52,258 nt of DNA from Paracoccaceae bacterium (GTDB lineage: Bacteria > Pseudomonadota > Alphaproteobacteria > Rhodobacterales > Rhodobacteraceae): assembly GCA_002709405.1 (NCBI GenBank), contig PAQV01000038.1, positions 1 through 52,258 on the forward strand. The letters run 5' to 3'. The notes below the pieces were generated by a model, which worked only from the letters and a program-made list of their open reading frames with translations, was not told the DNA's origin and searched no databases. The position numbers were made by a program, and so were the translations under genes. This document shows positions 8,547 through 15,966 of the stretch, one piece after another (the stretch's first letter is position 1; each line of letters starts with the position of its first letter).

Positions 8547-9248
8547 ATGATCATGGGAATGACCGCGGATCTTGGCGAGGCGCGCCGTAGCAGCGTCGAT
8601 GATATCGTCGACTATCTCTATCGCGAGATCACCACGCTTCGGCTTTTGCCGGGCACCCGCATTTCCGAAACCGACATTGCCGCGCGCTTTGGCGTGTCGC
8701 GCCAGCCGGTGCGCGATGCCTTCCGCCGCTTGGAAAGCATGGACCTGATCCTGGTGCGCCCCAAGAAGGCGACCGAGGTCAAGAAGTTCTCGGCCAAGGC
8801 CATCGAGAAAAGCCGGTTCGTGCGCGCGGCGGTCGAGGCCGCGGCTTTGCGCAAGGCGGCGGAACACATTGACAGAGCAGGGGGATTCCAGCTGGATGCC
8901 TGTATAGCCCTGCAGCACAAGGCATTGGCGGAAAACGACCAGGCCGGTTTCGGGCGGCTGGATTATGAATTCCACAAGGCCATCTGCGACATCGGGCGCG
9001 TGCCTTACGCCTTTGACGTGATCCGCACCGAGAAGGAAAAGGTCGACCGGCTGTGCGTGTTGGGCCTGGCCAAGGAGCAGCGCATGCCCGAGCTGATCGC
9101 CGATCACGAGGCAATCGCCGCGGCACTGAAGGATGGCGATGCCGAGCGGGCCGTGGCGGCCGGGATGCTGCACCTGACCCGCCTGGACGAGACCATCGCG
9201 GCGATCCGCATCAACAGCGCGGCCTATTTCGACGACGAGGACGGCTGA
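8547..9248 (+). CDS. GntR-family regulator, FadR/FCD type
   Basis: A 233-residue regulator. Its winged helix covers about residues 10-78 (ETDIAARFGVSRQPVRDAFR is the helix-turn-helix). The FCD domain shows D-x3-H in LDYEFHKAI, then His in ADHEAI and MLHLTRL, the metal and ligand pocket. It could start at 8547 or at the next ATG (8553); the AGGGG just upstream fits either. It lies between the SDR operon and the TRAP importer genes, and the same operator occurs in both control regions. It probably controls both, most simply as a repressor relieved by the imported acid. Confidence 0.9.
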   Translation: MIMGMTADLGEARRSSVDDIVDYLYREITTLRLLPGTRISETDIAARFGVSRQPVRDAFRRLESMDLILVRPKKATEVKKFSAKAIEKSRFVRAAVEAAALRKAAEHIDRAGGFQLDACIALQHKALAENDQAGFGRLDYEFHKAICDIGRVPYAFDVIRTEKEKVDRLCVLGLAKEQRMPELIADHEAIAAALKDGDAERAVAAGMLHLTRLDETIAAIRINSAAYFDDEDG

Positions 9249-9275
9249 CCCCAAAGGCCCTGGCGACCGGTTGTG

Positions 9276-9306
9276 CCCCGCGCGTTTCGCGCGGGGTTTT
9301 CTTTTT
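9276..9306 (+). terminator. Rho-independent terminator after GntR gene
   Basis: A perfect 9-bp stem (9276-9284 with 9288-9296), a TTT loop, and then TTTT-C-TTTTT. It closes the GntR transcript 28 bases past the stop and insulates it from the TRAP promoter. Confidence 0.92.
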
Positions 9307-9329
9307 GCGGCGTAGCGTGTGAATTTTAC

Positions 9330-9351
9330 TTGTATCCAAGATGGAATACTA
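9330..9351. promoter_or_regulatory. Second GntR-type operator copy, before dctP
   Basis: TTGTATCC-N6-GAATACTA keeps the left arm of the 8437-8458 site exactly and 6 of 8 bases of the right arm. A shared 14-base run ACTTGTATCCAAGA includes the spacer start. It lies 73 bases before the dctP start codon, a sensible place for control of the TRAP operon. Confidence 0.65.
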
Positions 9352-9423
9352 GCATGGTGCCGGGTGACCGGAGCGGCCCGGAGGATGTGTCGCCCGGTTT
9401 CATGCCAATCAGGGAGGATCTGC

Positions 9424-10410
9424 ATGACCATTTTCACTCGCATCACCCGCACCACCGCTGTCGCGGCCATGGGCCTTGGCCTTGCCTCGGGCGCACAGGC
9501 GCTGGACCTGCGCGGCTGGAACATCCATGTCGAGGACTACCCCGTGTCGATCGCGATGGAGAGCTTCATCGACGAGGTCTCCGAGAAGACCGGCGGCGAG
9601 GTGACAGGCCAGGTCTATCACAACGGGGTGCTGGGCTCGCAGCCCGATGCCATCGAACAGATGCGCCTGGGCGTGCTGGATTTCGGTGAATTCAGCCTTG
9701 GGCCCATGGGCCAGGCCGTGCCCGAGACCAATGTCGTGTCGTTGCCGTTCATCTTTGCCTCGGTGCCCGAGATGTACCGGCTGATGGATGGCGCCGTGGG
9801 CGAGGCCATCGGCGAGGGCATGCGGGCCAAGGGTATCCAGCCGCTGGGCTGGTATGCCGCCGGCGCGCGCAGCTTCTACAACTCGGTCCGGCCGATCAAC
9901 ACGCCGGCCGATGTCGACGGGCTGAAGGTGCGGGTCATGTCCAACGACCTGTTCGTCAAGATGATCGAGGCGATGGACGGCAACGCCACGCCGATGGCCT
10001 TTGCCGAGGTCTACCAATCGCTGAAAACGGGCGTGGTCGACGGGGCCGAGAACAACCCGCCCTCCTATGAATCGACCAACCATTTCGAGGTGGCCAAGTA
10101 TTACTCGCTGACCGAGCACCTGATCATCCCGGAATGCCTGTGCATGAGCCTGAAGACCTGGGAGAAGCTGACGCCCGAGCAGCAGGATATCGTCATGACC
10201 GCCGGCCGCGCCAGCGCCGAGCTGCAGCGCGAGCTGTGGGCGGACCGCGAAGCGGCCAGCCTGGAAACGGTCAAGGCCGGTGGCACCGAGGTGAACACGG
10301 TGGCCGACAAGGCGCCGTTCCAGCAGGCGATGACCCCGGTCTACGAGGCCTTCCTGGCCGATAACCCGGACCTGTCCGACCTGGTCGAGCTGATCCGCAC
10401 CGCCGAATAA
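9424..10410 (+). CDS. dctP: TRAP transporter substrate-binding protein DctP
   Basis: A 328-residue periplasmic protein. Residues 1-26 are a signal peptide ending SGAQA. The mature part shows the DctP fold: KVRVMSND near residue 180, holding the carboxylate-clamping Arg, and FAEVYQSLKTGVVDGAENNP, the family signature. The ATG at 9424 follows AGGGAGGA and gives a proper signal peptide; the frame is open upstream but runs through the operator. It binds an organic acid for the DctQM membrane pair. Its last six codons and stop form the first unit of a 26-bp tandem repeat. Confidence 0.93.
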   Translation: MTIFTRITRTTAVAAMGLGLASGAQALDLRGWNIHVEDYPVSIAMESFIDEVSEKTGGEVTGQVYHNGVLGSQPDAIEQMRLGVLDFGEFSLGPMGQAVPETNVVSLPFIFASVPEMYRLMDGAVGEAIGEGMRAKGIQPLGWYAAGARSFYNSVRPINTPADVDGLKVRVMSNDLFVKMIEAMDGNATPMAFAEVYQSLKTGVVDGAENNPPSYESTNHFEVAKYYSLTEHLIIPECLCMSLKTWEKLTPEQQDIVMTAGRASAELQRELWADREAASLETVKAGGTEVNTVADKAPFQQAMTPVYEAFLADNPDLSDLVELIRTAE

Positions 10411-10492
10411 CCGGCCTGACCCACAGCGCCGAACATTCGGGCTGATCCAAACCGCCGAGCGTTCGGCTTGTTTCACAGCGCCGAGCATTCGG
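10389..10492. repeat. Four-copy 26-bp tandem repeat with stem-loops, from the dctP 3' end
   Basis: Four units of exactly 26 bases start at 10389, 10415, 10441 and 10467. Each ends in a CCGA-N4-TCGG hairpin core or a variant (10403, 10429, 10455, 10481). The first unit encodes the last residues LIRTAE and the stop of dctP; the next three are non-coding copies with substitutions. The array fills the dctP-dctQ gap and would fold as consecutive stem-loops in the mRNA. Confidence 0.85.
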
Positions 10493-10550
10493 CGACGGGC
10501 AGGGCCCGCCCACCGAGGCCCTGCCCGGACCCAATGACAAGAGCATCCCC

Positions 10551-11081
10551 ATGACGACCGATAGCCCGCCCCTTGTCCGGTGGATCGAGCAGGCGCTCGA
10601 TCTTGTCCGGTCTTTCTGCCTGCTTGTTGCCTCTCTTGCCTTGGTCCTGCTGATCGCGACCTTCGGCTGGCTGGTCTTCGGGCGGTACGTGCTGAACATC
10701 ACGCCCACCTGGGTCGAACAGCTGGCCCTGCTGCTGATCTGCTACATCGCCTTCCTGGGGGCGGCGGCCGGAGTGCATGACGACACCCATATCGGCGTGA
10801 CCCTGTTCCGCGACATGCTGCCCGACGGGGCGCAAAAGGTCGTGCTGATCGTCATCGACATCGTGCTGGCCGCCTTCGGTGCGGTGATGCTGGTTGCGGG
10901 GATCACCCTGATGCGCTTTGGCTGGGACACGATGCTGCCCATGCTCAACCTGCCCGAAAGCGCGCGCACGGCCGCGATCACCTCGCTGGGCGGGCTGACC
11001 CTGTTGTTTTCCGGCCTGCGCGCCCTGCTGCGCCTGGTCCGGTTCCGGGCCTGGTCGGCCGATCCGGCGGAGGGTCTGTGA
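10551..11081 (+). CDS. dctQ: TRAP transporter small permease DctQ
   Basis: A 176-residue inner-membrane protein with four hydrophobic helices: near residues 18-43, 52-72, 90-115 and 135-155. The second carries the conserved YVLNITPTWVEQLALLLICYI stretch seen in DctQ proteins. It bridges the binding protein and the large subunit. The ribosome site is weak, which fits lower expression than dctP after the stem-loop array. Its stop overlaps the dctM start by one base (TGATG), indicating translational coupling. Confidence 0.9.
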   Translation: MTTDSPPLVRWIEQALDLVRSFCLLVASLALVLLIATFGWLVFGRYVLNITPTWVEQLALLLICYIAFLGAAAGVHDDTHIGVTLFRDMLPDGAQKVVLIVIDIVLAAFGAVMLVAGITLMRFGWDTMLPMLNLPESARTAAITSLGGLTLLFSGLRALLRLVRFRAWSADPAEGL

Positions 11082-12364
11082 TGGGTCTTGCAATTCTTCT
11101 GGGCGTCTTCGCCCTGGGCGTGATCATCGGTGCCCCGGTGGCCTTTGCCATGGGCATCGCCGCGGCCTGTGCCTTCTGGTTCGAGGGCTTTCCGATGCTG
11201 ATCACCTTCCAGCGGGCCACCGCCGGGGTGTCGGTCTTTTCGCTGCTGGCCATCCCGTTCTTCATCTTCGCCGGCGAGATCATGCTGCATGGCGGCATCG
11301 CCCAACGGCTGGTCCGGCTGGCCTCGGCCCTGGTCGGCCATCTCAAGGGCGGGCTGGCCATGGTCAACATCTTCTCGTCCATGCTGTTCGGGGGCATCTC
11401 GGGCTCGGCCGTGGCCGATATCTCGGCGCTTGGGTCGCTGTTGGTGCCGGTGATGAAGGAACGCGGTTATCGCCCGGATTTCGCGGTCAACGTCACGGTC
11501 ACCTCGTCGATTGCCGGCATCGTCATCCCGCCCAGCCACAACATGATCATCTTCGCCGTGGCCGCGGGCGGCGGCATTTCCGTGTCCAAGCTGTTCCTGG
11601 CCGGTGTCCTGCCCGGCATGCTGATGTGCGTCAGCCTGGCCATCGCCGCCTGGGTCCTGTCGATCCGCCACAATTACCCGGCCGAGCCCTTCCCGGGCTG
11701 GGCCGTCGTGGGCCGCGCCGCGCTGGATGCCGTGCCGGGCTTCATGACGGCCGTCATCATCGTGGGCGGCACCCTGTCGGGCATTTTCACGGTCACCGAA
11801 TCCGGGGCCTTCGGTGCGCTCTATGCCCTGCTGCTGACCACCTTCTACTACCGCTCGCTGACCTGGGAGGGCTTTCGCATCGCCGTGGTGGGCGCCGTGC
11901 GCACGACGGCCATGGTGATGATCCTGATCGCCTTCGCCAGCTCTTTTGCCTATCTCCTGGCGCTTTACCAGGTGCCGGCGAAACTGTCGGGCCTGCTGGT
12001 GTCGATCTCGGAAAACCCGATCGTCATCCTGCTGATGATCAACGTGATCCTGCTGGTCCTGGGTATGATCATGGACATGGCGGCGCTGATCCTGATCTGC
12101 ACGCCGATCTTCCTGCCTATTGCCACAGGGCTGGGCATGGACCCCACCCAGTTCGGCATCATGATGCTGATCAACCTCGGGATCGGGTTGTGCACCCCGC
12201 CGGTCGGCACCTGCCTGTTTGTCGGCTGTGCCGTCGGACGGATCAAGATCGAACAGGCGATGAAGTCGATCTGGCCGTTCTACCTGGCCATCTTCGCCGC
12301 CCTGCTGCTGGTGACCTACGTGCCGGGCGTGTCGCTCTGGCTGCCCTCGGTGCTGCTGGACTGA
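11081..12364 (+). CDS. dctM: TRAP transporter large permease DctM
   Basis: A 427-residue inner-membrane protein with about 12 helices. Diagnostic segments include the N-terminal LGVIIGAPVAFAMGIAAAC, LFGGISGSAVADISALGSLL, IVIPPSHNMIIFA and MNLGIGLCTPPVGTCLFVG-like loops; the sequence here reads LINLGIGLCTPPVG. These match the sodium-coupled TRAP-large family. GGAGGG lies 6 bases before the ATG, and an in-frame GTG directly precedes it. It completes a dctPQM operon that I expect to import the acid used by the divergent SDR/RraA/dehydrogenase genes. Confidence 0.94.
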   Translation: MGLAILLGVFALGVIIGAPVAFAMGIAAACAFWFEGFPMLITFQRATAGVSVFSLLAIPFFIFAGEIMLHGGIAQRLVRLASALVGHLKGGLAMVNIFSSMLFGGISGSAVADISALGSLLVPVMKERGYRPDFAVNVTVTSSIAGIVIPPSHNMIIFAVAAGGGISVSKLFLAGVLPGMLMCVSLAIAAWVLSIRHNYPAEPFPGWAVVGRAALDAVPGFMTAVIIVGGTLSGIFTVTESGAFGALYALLLTTFYYRSLTWEGFRIAVVGAVRTTAMVMILIAFASSFAYLLALYQVPAKLSGLLVSISENPIVILLMINVILLVLGMIMDMAALILICTPIFLPIATGLGMDPTQFGIMMLINLGIGLCTPPVGTCLFVGCAVGRIKIEQAMKSIWPFYLAIFAALLLVTYVPGVSLWLPSVLLD

Positions 12365-12388
12365 TCCGATTGTCCGGGCGGGCCCTCG

Positions 12389-12424
12389 CCGCCGGCCGTG
12401 GCCCCGGGCCATGGCCGGCGGTTT
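12389..12424 (+). terminator. Probable terminator after dctM
   Basis: A 9-bp perfect stem (12389-12397 with 12413-12421) continues through a G/T pair into TGGCCC/GGGCCA, and is followed by TTT. The stem is very stable but the T-tract is short. Confidence 0.65.
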
Positions 12425-12451
12425 GCGTTTGGCGGCAGGGGGGCCGCCGAT

Positions 12452-12477
12452 ACCTGCATCGCCTGGACGATGCAGGT
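12452..12477. promoter_or_regulatory. Perfect 10-bp dyad between convergent genes
   Basis: ACCTGCATCG (12452-12461), a 6-base loop, then CGATGCAGGT (12468-12477). It lies between the ends of dctM and the VOC gene, next to the hairpin at 12389. It has no T-run on either strand. It could stop or stabilise the minus-strand VOC transcript. Confidence 0.5.
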
Positions 12478-12504
12478 GGATGACGTGATCAGGTGCCGCA
12501 ATCG

Positions 12505-13002
12505 TCACGCATAGGCGCCGGCGGAATAGGTCAGCTCGTAGCCGTGGCTGTAAAGCTCGAAGACGATGCCGAACGGGTCTTCGACATAGACCATCCGGTA
12601 GGGTTTCGAGCCGGGGAAGTACTCGCGCACCGGCATGCGCTGTCGTCCGCCCGCATCGACGATCCGCTGGGCCAGGCCTTCAACGTCCGGGTCCTGCACC
12701 GCGAAGTGGAAGGTGCCATGGCGCTTGTGTTCAAGCCTGTCGTCGGGGGCGTAATTGCCGGGGAACTCGAAGATCTCGATGCCGATGCCGTCCGCGGTCG
12801 ACAGGTGCGCGATCCGGAGAGATCCCCACCCGGGGCCGAAGACGTCCGTGCACATGACGCCGATGGCGCTGTCGTCCTCGACCGCCTCGGAAGGGGCCAT
12901 GACGACGTAAAAGCCGAGGACGTCGGAATAGAACTTCACGGCCGCGTCAAGGTCGGGCACGGACAGGCCAATGTGGGAAAAGGTGCGGGGTGTCTGGGTC
13001 AT
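12505..13002 (-). CDS. VOC (glyoxalase/dioxygenase) superfamily protein
   Basis: A 165-residue protein with paired beta-alpha-beta-beta-beta modules. FSHIGLSVPDLDAAVKFYSD opens the first module with its metal His, HGTFHFAVQDPDVEGLAQ the second, and DPFGIVFELYSHG supplies the terminal Glu. CGGAG before the ATG at 13002 decides the start; a longer frame exists but reaches into the divergent control region. It may be a small-molecule lyase, isomerase or ring-cleaving enzyme. It is divergent from a LysR regulator that probably controls it. The substrate is unknown. Confidence 0.85.
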   Translation of the reverse strand: MTQTPRTFSHIGLSVPDLDAAVKFYSDVLGFYVVMAPSEAVEDDSAIGVMCTDVFGPGWGSLRIAHLSTADGIGIEIFEFPGNYAPDDRLEHKRHGTFHFAVQDPDVEGLAQRIVDAGGRQRMPVREYFPGSKPYRMVYVEDPFGIVFELYSHGYELTYSAGAYA

Positions 13003-13087
13003 TTCATCGCTCCGTTGGGATAGTGCTGGCCTTGATATGGACGAAGCGGGATGTTTCGTGAAATTATCATTCAGCATGTAAATCCAA

Positions 13088-13102
13088 ATGATGTGTTATC
13101 AT
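13088..13102. promoter_or_regulatory. Candidate LysR box in the VOC/lysR divergent region
   Basis: ATGAT-N5-ATCAT is a perfect dyad containing the T-N11-A LysR pattern, 3 bases before the lysR start. TTATCAT occurs at 13064-13070 and again at 13096-13102, which may be a second contact site. Confidence 0.5.
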
Positions 13103-13105
13103 CTG

Positions 13106-13993
13106 ATGCTGAACGCCATCTGGCTAGAGACCTTCACCACGCTTTGCGAGACCGGGCATTTCACCAGGGCCGCGGACCGTCTGAACATGACCCAACCGGG
13201 CGTAAGCCAGCATCTGGGGAAGCTTGAACAGCAGGTCGGACAGGCGTTGATCAGCCGGCAGGGCAAGAGCTTTACGCTGACCCCGGCGGGCGACGCCGTC
13301 TTTGCGCTTGGCCTGTCGCGCCGGGACGAGGAGACACAGCTGCGGGACGCCATCGCGGCAGACGACCCGAACAGCGGGAGCGTTCACCTGGCATGTTCCG
13401 GCAGCTTTGCGATGCTGCTTTACCCGATGCTTCTGCCCTGGATGCGCGCCGCGCCGGACCTGAGCTGTCATCTCACGGCCACGCCGCAGGCCGACATTCT
13501 GAAGGGGGTGCTGGAGGGCCGGTTCGACCTGGGTGTTCTGGGGGCGGATCCGGACCACGTCCGACTGGAGGCCTGGCACCTGGGGCGCGAAGAGCTCTGT
13601 CTGGTGCTGCCTGCGGGTAGCGCCACGCCGATGTCTTTCGCAGAGCTCGACGCGCGCGGGTTCATCGCGCATCCGGACGGCTATCGCTATGCCGACGACC
13701 TTCTGCGGCTGAACTTCCCCGATGCGTACCCCGGCGCCGACCGGCTGCGCCTGCGGGGGGCGGTCAACCAGATCGGCCAGATCCCCGCGCCCGTGGCCGC
13801 GGGTGTCGGCTACACGCTGTTGCCCCGGAGTGGCGTAGAAGCGTTCAAGGACAAGGATCGGCTGCGTGTCGGCCACCTTCCAAGGCGCCGCTGGCACGAC
13901 CTGTGGCTTGTTGCCCGGCGTGGCCGACGGTTGTCAGCCAGGGTGAGCCGCGCCCGCGAGGTGATCGAGGACGCGGCACGCCAGTTGCGCTGA
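13106..13993 (+). CDS. LysR-family transcriptional regulator
   Basis: A 295-residue regulator. The N-terminal winged helix spans about residues 1-60 (RAADRLNMTQPGVSQHLGKL is the helix-turn-helix). The effector-binding domain follows from about residue 90. I start at the ATG at 13106, which gives the usual MLNAIWLETF opening; an upstream in-frame ATG at 13088 lies inside the dyad that probably binds this protein. It is divergent from the VOC gene, the common arrangement for a LysR activator and its target. The co-inducer is unknown. The arginine-rich tail RRGRRLSARVSRAR is unremarkable. Confidence 0.9.
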   Translation: MLNAIWLETFTTLCETGHFTRAADRLNMTQPGVSQHLGKLEQQVGQALISRQGKSFTLTPAGDAVFALGLSRRDEETQLRDAIAADDPNSGSVHLACSGSFAMLLYPMLLPWMRAAPDLSCHLTATPQADILKGVLEGRFDLGVLGADPDHVRLEAWHLGREELCLVLPAGSATPMSFAELDARGFIAHPDGYRYADDLLRLNFPDAYPGADRLRLRGAVNQIGQIPAPVAAGVGYTLLPRSGVEAFKDKDRLRVGHLPRRRWHDLWLVARRGRRLSARVSRAREVIEDAARQLR

Positions 13994-14031
13994 GCGCGGC
14001 CTGCCGGTGCTTGGGTCTCAGGCTTTCCGGG

Positions 14032-15516
14032 TCAGGCTTTTTGGGCGCGCCAGGCGCGGACGATGGGCCACAGGATCAGGGCCAGGGTGGCCAGGGCGAG
14101 GGCGGCTGACAGGGGGCGGGTCAGCAGCTCTGTCGGGTCTCCGCGGCTGATCAGCAGGGCGCGGCGGACGCTTTGTTCGGCCATCGGTCCCAGGATCAGG
14201 CCCAGCACGATGGGGGCCAGCGGCACGTTGACCTTTTCCAGCACGTAGCCGGCGATCCCGGCGGCGAACATCACCCACAGGTCGATGACGCGCCCGTTGA
14301 TCACATAGACGCCCACGGCCATCAGCACGAGGATCATCGGCACCAGCATCACGCCGGGCAGGCGCTGGACCTGGGCAAAGACCCGGGTTGCGGCGGCGCC
14401 TCCGACGGCGAGGATCAGCAGCGAGGTCAGCAGCATCTGCACCATGAAGCCGCCGACCAGGCCGGGGTTCTGGTGAAAAAGCTGCGGCCCGGGCTGAAGG
14501 CCATGGATCAGCAGCGCGCCCAGCACGAGGGCGGCGATGACATTGCCCGGGATGCCGAGCGTCAGGGCGGGGATCATCGACGCGGCATTGTCGGCGTTGT
14601 TGCCGCATTCAGCGGCGGCGACGCCCTGGGGATTGCCCTTGCCGAAACTGTCGGGATCCGAGCTGGCGCTTTTGGCGGCGTTATAGCTGAGAAAGGCCGC
14701 GATGTTGCCGCCCGCGCCGGGCAGGATGCCCACGCTGATCCCGATCAGGGCCGAGCGCAGCCAGGTGGGCATGAAGGCGCGGATGTCGCTCCAGGGCAGC
14801 TTGGCCGCTTCGAGCTTCAGGTCGCTGGCGGACAGGCCCTTGATGTCGGCGGCCTCGGCCAGGGCGATGACCGGGGGCAGGGCGTAGAGGCCGACAAGGA
14901 TGACGATCAGGTCAAGCCCGCTCAGCAGCCAGATCTCTCCGAAGGTGAAGCGGGGGGTGCCCGACAGCTGGTCCAGCCCGACGGTGCCCAGCAGCAGGCC
15001 GAGGGCTGCGGCCATCAGGCCCTTGACCGCGTCGCTGCCGACCATGACGCCGATCGAGGCCATGCCGAACATGGCGATCCAGAAATATTCCGCGGGACCG
15101 AACAGCAGCGTGGCGCGGGCCAGGATCGGCCCGATGGTCATCAGCGCGATGGCCGAGGCGACGCCGCCGATGGCCGACGACCAGCAGGCGATCTTGAGCG
15201 CTCGGGCGGCCTCGCCCCGCTGGGCCATGGGAAAGCCGTCGTAGGTGGTGGCGATGGCGGCGGGGGTGCCGGGGATGCGCAGCAGGATAGCGGGGATCGC
15301 GCCGCCGTACATCGACCCGTTGTAGATGCCCGCGACCATGCCCAGGGCGACCAGCGGCTGCATCGAGTAGGTCAAGGGCAGCAGGAGGGCGATGGCCATG
15401 ACCGGGTTCAGGCCGGGCAGGGCTCCGATGAAGACGCCCAGGATCGAGGCTCCGATCATGGCCGTGACGGGGCCAACGGCCAGGACAGAGCCCAGGATGT
15501 CGAAAATCAGGTCCAT
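14032..15516 (-). CDS. tctA: Tripartite tricarboxylate transporter large permease TctA (second system)
   Basis: A 494-residue membrane protein with the TctA signatures: IGALPGLNPVMAIALLLPLT near the start, RIPGTPAAIATTYDGFPMA, GILPGAGGNIAAFLSY, and FGKGNPQGVAAAECGNNADNA in the middle. It has about 12 helices. It is clearly related to, but distinct from, the TctA at 1779. It is the last gene of a tctCBA operon behind a GntR/UTRA regulator and ends facing the LysR gene, with 38 bases between the stops. The likely cargo is an acid processed by the divergent amidohydrolase; that link is inference. Confidence 0.93.
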   Translation of the reverse strand: MDLIFDILGSVLAVGPVTAMIGASILGVFIGALPGLNPVMAIALLLPLTYSMQPLVALGMVAGIYNGSMYGGAIPAILLRIPGTPAAIATTYDGFPMAQRGEAARALKIACWSSAIGGVASAIALMTIGPILARATLLFGPAEYFWIAMFGMASIGVMVGSDAVKGLMAAALGLLLGTVGLDQLSGTPRFTFGEIWLLSGLDLIVILVGLYALPPVIALAEAADIKGLSASDLKLEAAKLPWSDIRAFMPTWLRSALIGISVGILPGAGGNIAAFLSYNAAKSASSDPDSFGKGNPQGVAAAECGNNADNAASMIPALTLGIPGNVIAALVLGALLIHGLQPGPQLFHQNPGLVGGFMVQMLLTSLLILAVGGAAATRVFAQVQRLPGVMLVPMILVLMAVGVYVINGRVIDLWVMFAAGIAGYVLEKVNVPLAPIVLGLILGPMAEQSVRRALLISRGDPTELLTRPLSAALALATLALILWPIVRAWRAQKA

Positions 15517-15528
15517 GTTCGTCTTTCG

Positions 15529-15966
15529 TCAGTAGGCCGACCAGAAGGGCGTCGGCAGCGGTTTCTCGAGCACGATGGAGAAGACCAGCCAGACGATGCC
15601 CACGAAGACCGCGGCGTTCACCAGCACAAAGACCGGACGGCGGAACCCGAGGGCCGGGGGCAGCAGCACGACCAGCAGGGCCGAGGCCAGGTAGAAGCCC
15701 AGGACGGGCACCAGGCCCAGGTAGGCGGCGGCGGTGCCCAGGGTGATCGCGACCCGGGGGCCGTGGTCGATGAGGATGCGGGGTTTGCCGGGCCCGGACA
15801 GCACGGCGCGGCCCAGCACCAGAAGCCCGAGGGCGGCGACCACGCAGCCCAGGGCCATCGGATAGACACCCGACGCCCCCGGATAACCGGCGGCGATGAC
15901 CGCCGCCGAGATACCGATGGCGGCGAAGACGCCTCCGAGGACGATGTCCTGCCGCCGGTCCGTCAC
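15529..15966 (-). CDS. tctB: Tripartite tricarboxylate transporter small permease TctB (second system)
   Basis: A 145-residue membrane protein with four helices and the ending SIVLEKPLPTPFWSAY typical of TctB. The GTG start at 15966 overlaps the tctC stop (GTGA), so translation is coupled; the longer upstream frame is antisense-like and lies wholly inside tctC. Unlike the first system, no stem-loop separates tctC and tctB. It supports TctA in the inner membrane. Confidence 0.85.
   Translation of the reverse strand: MTDRRQDIVLGGVFAAIGISAAVIAAGYPGASGVYPMALGCVVAALGLLVLGRAVLSGPGKPRILIDHGPRVAITLGTAAAYLGLVPVLGFYLASALLVVLLPPALGFRRPVFVLVNAAVFVGIVWLVFSIVLEKPLPTPFWSAY

Noticed and set aside
10403-10492. 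CRISPR-like array
   Set aside because: The units are contiguous 26-bp copies without spacers, are derived from dctP, and no cas gene is present.
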